64,000 nucleotides of DNA from CAKSQF01 sp964582375 (GCA_964582375.1 CAZORL010000004.1:22071-86070), one strand, 5' to 3'. Shown: positions 31,423 through 40,949, numbered from the stretch's first letter. The notes: generated by a model from the letters alone, not told the origin. Made by a program: numbers and translations.

Positions 31423-32559
31423 TCATTCCCCTGCCTTTGTCACTTTTTTAACATATGCACGTCTGCGTTTGTGTATTTCTCTCGGAAAACGCTTCCACTG
31501 ATTTTGAATGGCAAAATTGTCTTCGAGATTTAGGTTCGTCTCGGCGTATTCGATGTTGTCCTCGGCAAGCATTCGCATAAGCTCTGCGGTGATTATGGCA
31601 GTGATGCCTCTGTTTAGATATTCGGGATGGACCGCGATAAGTCCGAGATCGAGCACCTTCGGATGTTTGATCGCACCGAGCAGGCGAACAAGTGCGGCGG
31701 GGGTCATATGACCGTTTGACCTCTGAACGGCATGCGCCAGTGACGGAAAGCAAATTCCCATGCAGACTATCTTGTCATTTTCGTCAAGGATCGCTGCGAC
31801 ATATTTAAGATCGATGATCAGTCTGAAATTGTCGATCATCATTTTCTTCATGCCGTCGGTGAAGGGAACGGTCCCGTAGAGCCCTTCGTATCCGATGTCG
31901 ATCAGCTCAAACAGACCATCTGCGTATTTGTTTATAAAATCCCCGACATTTTTTGCCTTGCCGATGCGCAGTTTGTAACGGTTCATAACAAAATCCGACA
32001 TTTTTTTCATCCGGGCGATCGACTCGGGGTCGGGAGCACGCAGTATCGACTCGTTCCAGTCAACCTCTTTGACATATCCGCTGTCCTCAACGAGTTTTGG
32101 GTAGTAATCATAGTTGTACTGCTCCTCGTATGTGGACAGCCTGTCAAAGCCCTCGATCAAAAGCCCCTCACGCTCAAGATCCGAAAATCCCAGCGGGCCG
32201 CAGAGAGTGTCCATGCCTCTCTTGGCGGCAAAATCTTCAACCGCCGAAAAGAGCGCGCGTGAGACTTCCGTGTCGTCAATGCAGTCAAATCGCGTAAATC
32301 TGACACGCTTTTCGCCATGCTTTTCGTTCGATGCTCTCTGCAGGATCGCGGAAATTCGTCCGACGGTCACACCGTCTCTTTTGGCGAGAAAATATTCGCT
32401 CTCACAGCTGTCATTGTATATGTAATTTTTTGAAAAGATCTTTTTTTCGTCTCCCCAAAGCGGTGGGACAAAAAACTCACAGTCTTTATACAGCCTCAAC
32501 GGAAAATTCAGAAATTCGTTTTGCTCTTTTTTGCTTCTTACCTTGATGATGTCTACCAT
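31423..32559 (-). CDS. GNAT-superfamily acetyltransferase-like protein (YghO-like)
   Basis: A 378-aa cytoplasmic protein. The N-terminal half has FPLRLYKDCEFFVPPLWGDEKKIF and GRISAILQRASNEKHGEK. The C-terminal half has LDLGLIAVHPEYLNRGITAIITAELMRMLAEDNIEYAETNLNLEDN, resembling the acetyl-CoA-binding region of GNAT folds. The overall layout resembles YghO-type proteins of unknown substrate. The ATG at 32559 follows GAGG. Tight linkage to degV, fakA and plsX suggests a link to lipid metabolism, but no substrate can be stated. Confidence 0.7.
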   Translation of the reverse strand: MVDIIKVRSKKEQNEFLNFPLRLYKDCEFFVPPLWGDEKKIFSKNYIYNDSCESEYFLAKRDGVTVGRISAILQRASNEKHGEKRVRFTRFDCIDDTEVSRALFSAVEDFAAKRGMDTLCGPLGFSDLEREGLLIEGFDRLSTYEEQYNYDYYPKLVEDSGYVKEVDWNESILRAPDPESIARMKKMSDFVMNRYKLRIGKAKNVGDFINKYADGLFELIDIGYEGLYGTVPFTDGMKKMMIDNFRLIIDLKYVAAILDENDKIVCMGICFPSLAHAVQRSNGHMTPAALVRLLGAIKHPKVLDLGLIAVHPEYLNRGITAIITAELMRMLAEDNIEYAETNLNLEDNFAIQNQWKRFPREIHKRRRAYVKKVTKAGE

Positions 32560-32570
32560 AACAGCCTCGC

Positions 32571-33461
32571 TTATCTGTGCAGAGCGTGGAAGCAAATGCC
32601 CGCACCGTTCGGTCCACAGTGACTGCCAGCTGTTGGGTTGGTAGGTACTATCTCGATATCAAGCGTATCACCGAACTCTGTACGCATCATGTCGGCAAGC
32701 TCATTGGCAAATTCGGGAGCATCGGTGTGACCGACTATCACCTTGTGGGATGCAACATCGTCGCCAAGCTCGCGTGCATAGGAGATCAGCTTTTCCATCG
32801 CACGCTCTCTGCCGCGCTCCTTGCCTATGCTGACCATCTTTCCCTCGGGTGACATGTAAATGATCGGACGTATGCCGAGCAGTGTGCCCATGGTTGCCGA
32901 AATGCCGCTGACTCTGCCCGAACGCTTGAAGAACTTGAGATCGTCGGCAAAAAAGTACATGGCATAGTGATCGACCTCACGCTCCGCAAAAGCGAGCATC
33001 TCTTCGACCGATGCACCGTCCGAGAGCATTTTCCCAACCTCGGAAAGGAACATGTATCCCATGATCGCAATTCCTTTGGTGTCTATCGAGTAAAATTTCC
33101 TCTCGGGAAAATCGGCACGAAGACGTTCGAGTGCTTTTTCCATTACATCAAATGTGCAGGTCATCTCTGCCGAGAAATGGACATAGAGTATGTCATTTCC
33201 TGCCTCAAATTCGGGGCGGAAGTAGTTGTCGTACGCCTGCTCGGTCAGTGCGCTCGTTGTCGGGAGCGTGCCCTCACGAAGTGTGTTATAGAATGCGTGA
33301 ATATCAAATTCGTTCGGATCATCGCCAAACTCGGCGTTGTTTTCGTATGGTCTGATCTCACGTCCGTCGATCGCAAACGGCATGCTGATAAGCTTGCATC
33401 CGTATTTTTTTGCGATCGCAGGGGTGATGTCGCAATCGGTATCCGCAAAAAGTGTAAGCAT
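32571..33461 (-). CDS. DegV-family fatty-acid-binding protein (FakB-like)
   Basis: A 296-aa DegV protein: MLTLFADTDCDITPAIAKKYG at the N-terminus, TTSALTEQAY (the family's TS-P/S segment), FKRSGRVSGISATMGTLLGIRPIIYMSPEGK in the middle, and NPTAGSHCGPNGAGICF at the end. FakB proteins present a bound fatty acid to FakA for phosphorylation. The adjoining FakA-like kinase supports that role. AAAGGAAA lies upstream of 33461. Confidence 0.9.
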   Translation of the reverse strand: MLTLFADTDCDITPAIAKKYGCKLISMPFAIDGREIRPYENNAEFGDDPNEFDIHAFYNTLREGTLPTTSALTEQAYDNYFRPEFEAGNDILYVHFSAEMTCTFDVMEKALERLRADFPERKFYSIDTKGIAIMGYMFLSEVGKMLSDGASVEEMLAFAEREVDHYAMYFFADDLKFFKRSGRVSGISATMGTLLGIRPIIYMSPEGKMVSIGKERGRERAMEKLISYARELGDDVASHKVIVGHTDAPEFANELADMMRTEFGDTLDIEIVPTNPTAGSHCGPNGAGICFHALHR

Positions 33462-33486
33462 TTTGATTTTCCTTTCGTATTTTGAG

Positions 33487-35157
33487 TTATTCAAGTACCG
33501 CAGTGTAATCGTATATCGGCTGACCGCCGTCGATCATTATTATCTCGATCTTTTTGTATTTTTCGCGAAGCCTGTCGCAAAGGGTGCGTGCGACACTTGT
33601 CTTTGCATCCTCGCCGACAAGCAACAGCATGACCCCGTAGCCGGACAGATCCTCCGCCTCAAGCATCCGACAAAGTGCCTCCTCGGCACACTTTGCCTGT
33701 GATAAGATCTTGTCGCCGGTGAATCCGATGTAACTGCCTTCTTCAACCGAAACACCGCCGACCTTTGCGCATCTTTCGGCACGCGATACGCTGAGCGTGC
33801 GAACCTGCGAGATAACATCGGATAGCTCGGACATGATCGTGTCGGTGTCACCCTCGGTGTCCATCATCGACATCGCCGCATATCCCTCCCCGACCGTCCG
33901 TGTTTCGAGTACGCAGATCTTTGACCCATCGTAAAGCTCGGATGCTTGTTTTGCCGTCATTATTATGTTTTTGTTGTTCGGGAAAACGAATATCCTTTCG
34001 GCATCAGCTGATTTGAATGCATCTATCATGTCGGCAACCGACGGGTTCATCGATTGCCCTCCGTCAACAACGGCATCCGCACCAAGCGATCTGAAGGTCT
34101 CTTTAAGCCCCTCTCCGGCGGCAACGGCAACGATTCCCGTCTTTTTGCGGGCTTTTTTGGCAAGCAGCTTTTGTGCATTGTCTCCGCGTGCGATCGCCGC
34201 CTTGTTTTGGAATGTCATGTTCTCGATCTTAAGCGTCAGAAATTCTCCGTATTTTTGGCAATGATTCAAAACATCCCCGGGGACTTTCGTGTGGACGTGA
34301 ACCTTTACGATACTTTCCTGCACAAACGCAACGATCGAATCTCCGACCGATTGCAGATACTTTATCAGTGTATCAAGGTCAAAGCTTTTGATATCGCATT
34401 TTGATGATTGAAGCCTTAATAGAAACTCGGTGCAGTAGCCGAATTCGAGCGTGCTTTCGGATGAAAACAGCGAAAAATCCACGCATGTCGCTCCGCCGAC
34501 CGAAAATTCGCCCTTTTCCGAGGCTCTCTCGGGCATTTTGCCGAAAAGCGCATCACGCATTCCCTCGAATATGCAGAGAAGCCCCGCGCCCCCGCTGTCA
34601 ACGACGCCCGCCTCCGCAAGTGCGGGAAGCAGATCTGTGGTGCGATCGAGTGAGCGACGCATCTCGTCGAGCAGAGCGTCAAAATATTCTGCTATCTCGC
34701 CGCTTTTGGCAGTGCTGTTTGCATAGGCGACCGCATCCTTGAAAACGGTCAGTATAGTGCCCTCGACAGGGTGGGGAACTGCGCTGTATGCCGACCTGAC
34801 TCCCGCACTCATCGAACGCATCAGCCTGTCGATATCGGCAGACTCGATCGTCGAAAACTCGCTTGTTATTCCCGAAAAAATACGCGAGAGTATAACCCCC
34901 GAGTTTCCGCGTGCACCGAGAAGCATCCCGTCGGACGCCGCCTTTGCCGCATCGCAAAGACGCTCGCCCGCAACCTCAGCCGCCGCCGCACCTCTGTCAA
35001 AGGTCATCAGCATGTTGTCGCCCGTGTCACCGTCGGGGATCGGAAAGACATTTAAGTCGTTAACGCTCTGACGGTGCTCCGCAAGTCTGCCAGAGCCTGC
35101 TCGAAGCATGTCGGCAAAGACCTTGCCGCTTATCGTTGTCGTGTTATATTCTGTCAT
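33487..35157 (-). CDS. fakA: FakA-like fatty acid kinase (DAK2/DhaL domain)
   Basis: A 556-aa protein. The N-terminal DhaL-type kinase domain shows LNVFPIPDGDTGDNMLMTF (metal-binding Asp cluster), GARGNSGVILSRIFSG and HPVEGTILTVFKDA. A middle domain has the VDSGGAGLL and VKVHVHTKVPGDVLNHCQKYGEF segments. The C-terminal DegV-like domain includes DGGQSMNPS and FPNNKNIIMTAKQA. FakA phosphorylates fatty acids held by FakB, giving acyl-phosphate for PlsX/PlsY. An AAAAGGAG site precedes it. It lies 26 bp after the Xre gene. Confidence 0.92.
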   Translation of the reverse strand: MTEYNTTTISGKVFADMLRAGSGRLAEHRQSVNDLNVFPIPDGDTGDNMLMTFDRGAAAAEVAGERLCDAAKAASDGMLLGARGNSGVILSRIFSGITSEFSTIESADIDRLMRSMSAGVRSAYSAVPHPVEGTILTVFKDAVAYANSTAKSGEIAEYFDALLDEMRRSLDRTTDLLPALAEAGVVDSGGAGLLCIFEGMRDALFGKMPERASEKGEFSVGGATCVDFSLFSSESTLEFGYCTEFLLRLQSSKCDIKSFDLDTLIKYLQSVGDSIVAFVQESIVKVHVHTKVPGDVLNHCQKYGEFLTLKIENMTFQNKAAIARGDNAQKLLAKKARKKTGIVAVAAGEGLKETFRSLGADAVVDGGQSMNPSVADMIDAFKSADAERIFVFPNNKNIIMTAKQASELYDGSKICVLETRTVGEGYAAMSMMDTEGDTDTIMSELSDVISQVRTLSVSRAERCAKVGGVSVEEGSYIGFTGDKILSQAKCAEEALCRMLEAEDLSGYGVMLLLVGEDAKTSVARTLCDRLREKYKKIEIIMIDGGQPIYDYTAVLE

Positions 35158-35183
35158 TTTTGCTCCTTTTAGTGTCGATCGAT

Positions 35184-35426
35184 CTATTTGACTTTGATCG
35201 GTTCTATTAACTCAATAATGTCATAAAGCGTGCATCCGAGTACCTCGCAGATCTTCATAAGTGTGCTGAGATGCACGGGCTGATTTTTACCGAGTTTTGC
35301 TATTACCGCAGAACTCAGCTTGGTCATTTTTTGCAGATCCTTTTTCTTCATTTTTCTGTCGATAAGCAGTTTCCAAAGCTTGTCATATGACAGTTTAAGC
35401 GTTTGAGTTACCTTTTCGCCTGACAT
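35184..35426 (-). CDS. Small Xre-family transcriptional regulator
   Basis: An 80-aa helix-turn-helix protein: LSYDKLWKLLIDRKMKKKDLQKMTKLSSAVIAKLGKNQPVHLSTLMKICEVLGCTLYDIIEL. The ATG at 35426 lies 9 nt after GGAGG. As the first gene of the fakA-degV-plsX-acpP transcript it is a candidate local regulator. A second gene of the same family lies at 63588-63812. Its own promoter spacer contains an ACAAAT/ATTTGT inverted repeat that could be its operator. Confidence 0.85.
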   Translation of the reverse strand: MSGEKVTQTLKLSYDKLWKLLIDRKMKKKDLQKMTKLSSAVIAKLGKNQPVHLSTLMKICEVLGCTLYDIIELIEPIKVK

Positions 35427-35458
35427 GATCGTCACCCTCCTTTTTTTCTTGTACCGTT

Positions 35459-35487
35459 AGTATATCACAAATTTCGACATTTGTCAA
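35459..35487 (-). promoter_or_regulatory. Promoter of the Xre-fakA-degV-plsX-acpP operon
   Basis: TTGACA (35482-35487), 17 bp, TATACT (35459-35464) on the minus strand. The spacer holds ACAAAT-N6-ATTTGT and a TGTCGAA core identical to the Spo0A-box heptamer. Confidence 0.75.
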
Positions 35488-35527
35488 CAATAATCTTTAT
35501 TTTCGTAAAGATTTTCTTTTTCAAGTA

Positions 35528-35562
35528 AAAGAAAAAGAGCCGTCCCTGCAAAACAGCTCTTT
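35528..35562 (-). terminator. Terminator of the moxR-DUF58-transglutaminase operon
   Basis: The stem AAAGAGC...GCTCTTT is followed by TTTTCTTTT on the minus strand. Confidence 0.82.
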
Positions 35563-35570
35563 AACTTATG

Positions 35571-38525
35571 TTACATTACCGCGCGTACATATCTGTACCA
35601 CAGCTTTTTGGGTATCGACAGTGCCGAGTATTCGGTCTTTATCAGAGATTCCGCAAATTCTCCGAGCCTTTCAAGCCCCTCTCTGCTTATCTCTCCCGAA
35701 AATTCGAGTTCCTCCATTATTTCGGTGATCTCTGTCATGGTGTGTGACCATGCAAGGCGTCTGCGTATCGCTGCCGCCGCTTTTTTATCGCGCGGATCGG
35801 GACGTGCCGGATGATCTGCTCTGTAAGCAAATTCGAGCGGTGTCTCGCCCGAGTGCACCTTTGCGACAGTCAGTCTGACGACCTCCCATATGCAGTCGAT
35901 GAGGACTCCCGATATCGCCGCCATTTCGGTCTTGTCCTCAAAGTTTCCGTAGATCGCACGCTCGATGTAGTAATCTCTTCCCGCACGTATCTTCTTTTGC
36001 CGCTTGTACATTAGCAGCATGATGACGGCAACGATCGCCACAGCTCCGATCGATATGCAGATCTTTGCAATGTCGGCGGCGGACAGCGTGAATTTGTCCT
36101 TTTCGCCCTCATCGCCCTCATCATCTTTGACATCAGGCTCTGTTGTGGTGTCGCTCGTTTCGGGGGGTGTAGTAAATTCGGGTTTTGATGTTACCGGATC
36201 GACGATCGACGGTAGCTTTGAGTCGCTCGATCTGTCAATATAGTAAATGGCAGAATAATATGACGGCGTTACCTCGATCGTGCGCCAGCCGAGTCCGTCT
36301 ATCCAGACCTCGACCCATGCATGTGCATCTTCGTCGGTTACCGACGATCTGTAGATCTTGTTTCCCTCATCGTCTTTGCTCTCGTAAAAATTGTTTGCGA
36401 GATATCCCTGAACATATCTTGCGGGAATGCCCAGTTCTCTTAATATGAGCGTTGCCGCCGTCGCAAATTGTACACAGTATCCGTCTTTTGTCTCAAGCAA
36501 AAATGAGTCAATGTCAGATGCGTACTCACCCGACGGCTTTGTCGGCTCGGTCGTGTACTTGTAATTAAGTATCATGTAGTTGACAACAGCCATGATCTTA
36601 TCAAAATCGGTCGGCGCGGCACTGACCTCATCATACAGCTCGGCGGCGATCGATTTTACGCTTTCAAGCGATGCTCCCTTGCCGTAAAACTCTTTGACAT
36701 AGGCTGCGTATTCTTCGTATGCACTGACGTTTTCGGCGATCCACTGCCTGCGATTCGACGATTCGAGAAATTCCTCTATTCCGTCTGTTCCGTAGCTTGA
36801 AAGTCCTTCAAGTTTTAGCCGTTCGGTAAATCGCTCGCGAAGATCGTCAGCGTCCGAGGTCGCGATATTTGCTGCATTTTTCAAAAAGTCGTTGACAAGC
36901 AGATTGTATTTTGCCGCACTGTCCGCATTTGCCGCATAATTCTTGTGTATGTAGGTCGGAAGGATCGCAGGGGCGGTGAATGCTTTTTTGAGATTCAGCC
37001 AGCTTGATGTGTATATTCCGTCCGAATAGAGATCAACACTCTCGGAGTATTTGTCCTCTCTCGACAGGTGTTCGTAATTGCCTATCGATGCCCCGACATA
37101 ACTCTGCGGCATCGTGTACAAAAGTCCCGTGCTTTTTATCGATTCAACATCAACAAGCGTCGCATAATATCCGAGCCTTGACTCGCCGTAGTATTTGTCC
37201 TTCGGGAACGAATCCGGGTCAAGCCACGAGTCCAATCTGCGGTAGAGCGAATATGTCAGCGTGTCTCCGCTGATCCCCGTATATCTGTTCCGCATCACGG
37301 CGAGCATGTCCTTGTAATCATCATCAGTGAGCAGATTCCATGAGTTGTCGCTCTCGTTAAAGTCCGAGGCGATCCAGCTGCGCAGGTATATGTTCTGATT
37401 TTTTGTGTAAGATGACACCTTGAACAACTGTACACCGTCAAAATGTATGTCTTCAAGCTCTGCCGATCGCTTGTCGATCAGAGAGTTCATCACGTTGAGT
37501 CTCGGGTCACCGCCCGTCAGCAGTGTCATCACAATGTTGCGCGCCGATGATATCGGACGGCTTATCGCTTTGATCTCTCGCCAGGGGGTCTTGATCGCCG
37601 CGGCGGGACCTGCAAGGACGGCGATCACGAGCAGTCCCGCAAGTGCTGATGAAAATCCTGAATATGCACGCGATTTTTTTGAATTTTTGTGCTCGGCGTA
37701 CAACCTGTCGTATGCAGAAAGAACAACGGTCGAGCAAAGTCCTGCCAAAATGCTGACAATGCCGATGTTGCTTCCTGTCAGATTGTAGGTAAAGCAGACA
37801 GCACAGATCAACCCTCCGAAGATGAGCATCGGAACAAGCCTTGTTCGCTTTGCCGAAAAGGCGGCAAATATCAGCCCGATAAGAGTTGCGAGCGTGAATA
37901 TTCCGCCGTAGATCAGCACTGCCTCAATGCGATCGGATGAGACCGACAGTGCCCCGAGCGACGGCAGATCAAAACGCGAGAGCGTTGCATATCCAAGCTC
38001 CTCGAGCATGTCCATCATTCTGCTCCAAAGTCGCTCGACTCCGTCGGTGATCAGCGTCAAGGGAGAGCCGACAAAGAGAAAGACTCCACCGACAAATGCC
38101 GCTATCATGCCTGCCCCGACCAATATCAGCTTGCCGCCGATGAAACAGAGCGAGAATGCCGCGACAGATCCGACACAGTAGAGCAGAAGTGCCCACAGAT
38201 TTATCTCGACAAGCTCAAACGAGTCAACGATCAGCGCACATATGCCGAATACCGAAAGCCCGATCGAGAAGAACCTAAGCAGATATCCGATCGGTATCGA
38301 CAAAGGAAATCCCTTCATTCTGTCGGGGGCATAGAGCGTCGCATCCTCGTTTCGCCTCAGAGCGCGTTTTTGGCGACGCTCGGCTTTGGCACTCTCTTTT
38401 GTGCGCTTTGCGGCAATTTTCTTTGCTTTTTTCGCGCTTGCTTTTGTCACATCCGACGGCGAGTCGGAATTTATGTATTCTTCGAGATCGACCGTTTTGT
38501 TTGTCTTTTTGCGATTATTCTTCAT
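35571..38525 (-). CDS. Membrane transglutaminase-like protein (TgpA/DUF4129 type)
   Basis: A 984-aa protein. A basic cytoplasmic N-terminus is followed by about eight membrane helices (residues 70-330). An extracellular transglutaminase-like domain follows: catalytic Cys in TKDGYCVQFATAATLILRELGIPARYVQGYL and His in DEDAHAWVEVWIDGLGWRTIEVTPS. The third residue of the triad, usually Asp in DPTP, appears as Glu in IEVTP. A Pro/Thr/Asp-rich linker, one more helix near residue 800 and a DUF4129-like cytoplasmic tail complete it. With MoxR and DUF58 it forms a conserved bacterial operon. The substrate is unknown. Confidence 0.9.
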   Translation of the reverse strand: MKNNRKKTNKTVDLEEYINSDSPSDVTKASAKKAKKIAAKRTKESAKAERRQKRALRRNEDATLYAPDRMKGFPLSIPIGYLLRFFSIGLSVFGICALIVDSFELVEINLWALLLYCVGSVAAFSLCFIGGKLILVGAGMIAAFVGGVFLFVGSPLTLITDGVERLWSRMMDMLEELGYATLSRFDLPSLGALSVSSDRIEAVLIYGGIFTLATLIGLIFAAFSAKRTRLVPMLIFGGLICAVCFTYNLTGSNIGIVSILAGLCSTVVLSAYDRLYAEHKNSKKSRAYSGFSSALAGLLVIAVLAGPAAAIKTPWREIKAISRPISSARNIVMTLLTGGDPRLNVMNSLIDKRSAELEDIHFDGVQLFKVSSYTKNQNIYLRSWIASDFNESDNSWNLLTDDDYKDMLAVMRNRYTGISGDTLTYSLYRRLDSWLDPDSFPKDKYYGESRLGYYATLVDVESIKSTGLLYTMPQSYVGASIGNYEHLSREDKYSESVDLYSDGIYTSSWLNLKKAFTAPAILPTYIHKNYAANADSAAKYNLLVNDFLKNAANIATSDADDLRERFTERLKLEGLSSYGTDGIEEFLESSNRRQWIAENVSAYEEYAAYVKEFYGKGASLESVKSIAAELYDEVSAAPTDFDKIMAVVNYMILNYKYTTEPTKPSGEYASDIDSFLLETKDGYCVQFATAATLILRELGIPARYVQGYLANNFYESKDDEGNKIYRSSVTDEDAHAWVEVWIDGLGWRTIEVTPSYYSAIYYIDRSSDSKLPSIVDPVTSKPEFTTPPETSDTTTEPDVKDDEGDEGEKDKFTLSAADIAKICISIGAVAIVAVIMLLMYKRQKKIRAGRDYYIERAIYGNFEDKTEMAAISGVLIDCIWEVVRLTVAKVHSGETPLEFAYRADHPARPDPRDKKAAAAIRRRLAWSHTMTEITEIMEELEFSGEISREGLERLGEFAESLIKTEYSALSIPKKLWYRYVRAVM

Positions 38526-39945
38526 CTTGATCGACCTCCTTTTGTGCCCTTGCTCTCGACACGCCGCCGCTTATCCTGCCGTCGCGTGCGTCAAGTACCT
38601 TGATGCCTTTACGGGACAGCTCCGAGAGCGAGTTCTCGAGTTCCTCGAAGTATCTGCCTTTTTCGGACTCGGCGATCTTTTCGGTCGGGATGTAGGTGTA
38701 AAACTCGGACGCAGCACCTCCGCGAAAGCTTGTCTCCGAAAGCGATGATACAAGCTTTCGCGATACTCTGCCGCCGACAAAACAGAATGTCGCATTGTCA
38801 ACGGCACCCGAGACTATCTCGGCAAGAGATGCGACCTCGTGCTCGGTTTTGACTATGGGTGCGGTCGCGAAAAGCCTGTATATCTCGTCAAACGCGGCGC
38901 GAGAGTCGATGCGTGCCGCCAAATAGCCCTCGCTGACTCGATCGTCAAACCAAATGAGTGTGACCGAGCTGCCTGACGTCAGCAGCAGTGCGTTGACGAT
39001 GGCGATCGCACTCTCGATGATGCCGTCTGCCGCAAATTCGTTTATGTCGTCGGCATATTTTTCGGGATCGCTCTCATATCTTACCGCATTGTCGCAGATC
39101 ACGATCGTTTGCTTTTCACTGTTTTTTGCGTATTGGCGTACCAAAAGCTCCTCTGTTTTCGATGAAAGCTTCCAGTGTATTGCGCGAAGTGAGTCACCGG
39201 GGGCGTAATTTCTTATGTCGGATATCTCGGTGTTGTCGTTGCCCGAATGCCTGTTTACCGTTTCGGTGATGTCGCTGTCAAGCCTGTCTCCGTCTCGTCC
39301 CGAGAGGGTACGCCTTGCGGGGAAAACGAAGATCTCTCTTGATAGGTTGACATCCATGCGATAGCAAAAGAGGCGCATGGGGTCTGATATGTAAATATCG
39401 GATACACCTATCTCATATCCGCCGCGATAGGCAAAGGAAAGAGTTTTTTTGATCTCGTAACTGCCGAGCGGTATCAGCGAAAGCCTGGTGAGCCGCCTCT
39501 GACAGCGTACCGCGTCATCGGACGGGACGGAGATCATCGCATCGACGAACGGGAAGGGGATCGGCGAGCTGTTGCTGACTGTCAGTGAGAAATCGACCGG
39601 CGAGCCCTTTTCGACCTCGGTGTAATCAGACTCGGTATAGATCTTGATCGTCAGTGCGCCGATAAGAAGATATACAAGTGCCATTATCGGCAAAAAGATC
39701 ATAAATACGAGTATTACCGCAGATACCGAGCTTCGAAGTGTCTGCGTGAACACTATCGCAAAGATCAGCATCGCGACATAGATCGCAAAATTTGCCGTCG
39801 GACGGAATTTTACACCTCGTCCGTCGTGCCCCGCAAAACGCTCCTTGATCGGTGCGACGATGCGGCGACATTTTTCCCGAAGGCGTGAGGTCAGTGTGCC
39901 CACACGGCGAAAAAAATTGTTTATCGACTGTTTTGTTGATTTCAT
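38515..39945 (-). CDS. DUF58 domain protein
   Basis: A 476-aa protein with two N-terminal membrane helices (residues 50-95) and a von Willebrand-like DUF58 domain. The signature DIRNYAPGDSLRAIHWKLSSKTEELLVRQY is clear. It lies between moxR and the transglutaminase gene; its stop overlaps the transglutaminase start by 11 bp, so translation is coupled. DUF58 proteins are thought to act with MoxR ATPases in assembling or activating partner proteins. Confidence 0.93.
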   Translation of the reverse strand: MKSTKQSINNFFRRVGTLTSRLREKCRRIVAPIKERFAGHDGRGVKFRPTANFAIYVAMLIFAIVFTQTLRSSVSAVILVFMIFLPIMALVYLLIGALTIKIYTESDYTEVEKGSPVDFSLTVSNSSPIPFPFVDAMISVPSDDAVRCQRRLTRLSLIPLGSYEIKKTLSFAYRGGYEIGVSDIYISDPMRLFCYRMDVNLSREIFVFPARRTLSGRDGDRLDSDITETVNRHSGNDNTEISDIRNYAPGDSLRAIHWKLSSKTEELLVRQYAKNSEKQTIVICDNAVRYESDPEKYADDINEFAADGIIESAIAIVNALLLTSGSSVTLIWFDDRVSEGYLAARIDSRAAFDEIYRLFATAPIVKTEHEVASLAEIVSGAVDNATFCFVGGRVSRKLVSSLSETSFRGGAASEFYTYIPTEKIAESEKGRYFEELENSLSELSRKGIKVLDARDGRISGGVSRARAQKEVDQDEE

Positions 39946-39959
39946 CTGCCGTCTGCCTG

Positions 39960-40949
39960 TCAGTTCTTCTTTTCGGATCGATCGGCACCCTCACCGCGCG
40001 AGCCGCGGAAGGGAACGGATGTGTGAGAGAGTATGTCGGAAAGGACAGCCTCGGCATTCTTGCCCGCAAGCTTTGCCTCTTGAGTGAGTACAAGTCTGTG
40101 CGAAAGTACCGGACGAGCCACCGCCTTGACATCCTCGGGCGTTACATAATTTCTTCCGTGCATGAACGCCCATGCCGCCGATACGCGCATCAGCGCAAGG
40201 GATGCTCTCGGAGAGGCACCCAGCGAGATCATCGGGTGCTTTCTTGTCTCGTTTATCAGCGAAACTATGTACTTACATACCTCTTCGTCAACCTTTGCGG
40301 AAAGTACCTCAGCACGCATCTCGGCAATCGATTCTCTATCTGCAACAGACTTTACATCGTCGAGCGGATTGACGCCTCGACGGTCAAGCAGGATCGCGAC
40401 CTCCTGCGCCTCGGAGGGATATCCCATTGAAAGCTTCATCGCAAATCTGTCAAGCTGAGCCTCGGGAAGGGGGTATGTGCCGATAAATCCCTGCGGGTTC
40501 TGCGTTGCAATTACCATGAAGGGATCGGGCAGCTTGTATGTTACGCCGTCAACGGTCACTCTTGACTCTTCCATCGCCTCGAGCAGTGCCGACTGCGTTT
40601 TCGGCGAGGCACGGTTTATCTCGTCGCCGAGCAGGAGATTGCACATGCAAAGACCCTCGCGGTACTCGAATTTTTCGGTTTGTCTGCTGTAAATGTTAAA
40701 TCCCGTGATGTCGGATGCCATGACGTCGGGTGTGAACTGCGCACGCTTGAACGAAAGTCCTGCGGCTTTTGCAAGTGCCGATGCCAAGGTCGTTTTACCG
40801 ACACCCGGAACGTCCTCGATCAGAACATGTGAGCCTGAGAGCATCGCGCATATCAGAAGCGTGACCTCGTTTCTCTTGCCTACAACAACCTTTTCGACCT
40901 CGTCGATCAGTGCGCCCGCACACTTTGAGCCTTTTGTTTGTTCGCCCAT
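39960..40949 (-). CDS. MoxR-family AAA+ ATPase
   Basis: A 329-aa AAA+ protein with Walker A DVPGVGKTTL near residue 48, Walker B NLLLGDEINRASPKTQSALLEAMEE and sensor 1 FMVIATQNPQGFIGTYPLPEAQLDRFAMK. The lid contains LGASPRASLALMRVSAAWAFMHGRNYVTPEDV. MoxR proteins act as chaperone-like partners of DUF58/VWA proteins. It is the first gene of the three-gene operon, with GGAAGGAATC before the ATG. Confidence 0.95.
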   Translation of the reverse strand: MGEQTKGSKCAGALIDEVEKVVVGKRNEVTLLICAMLSGSHVLIEDVPGVGKTTLASALAKAAGLSFKRAQFTPDVMASDITGFNIYSRQTEKFEYREGLCMCNLLLGDEINRASPKTQSALLEAMEESRVTVDGVTYKLPDPFMVIATQNPQGFIGTYPLPEAQLDRFAMKLSMGYPSEAQEVAILLDRRGVNPLDDVKSVADRESIAEMRAEVLSAKVDEEVCKYIVSLINETRKHPMISLGASPRASLALMRVSAAWAFMHGRNYVTPEDVKAVARPVLSHRLVLTQEAKLAGKNAEAVLSDILSHTSVPFRGSRGEGADRSEKKN

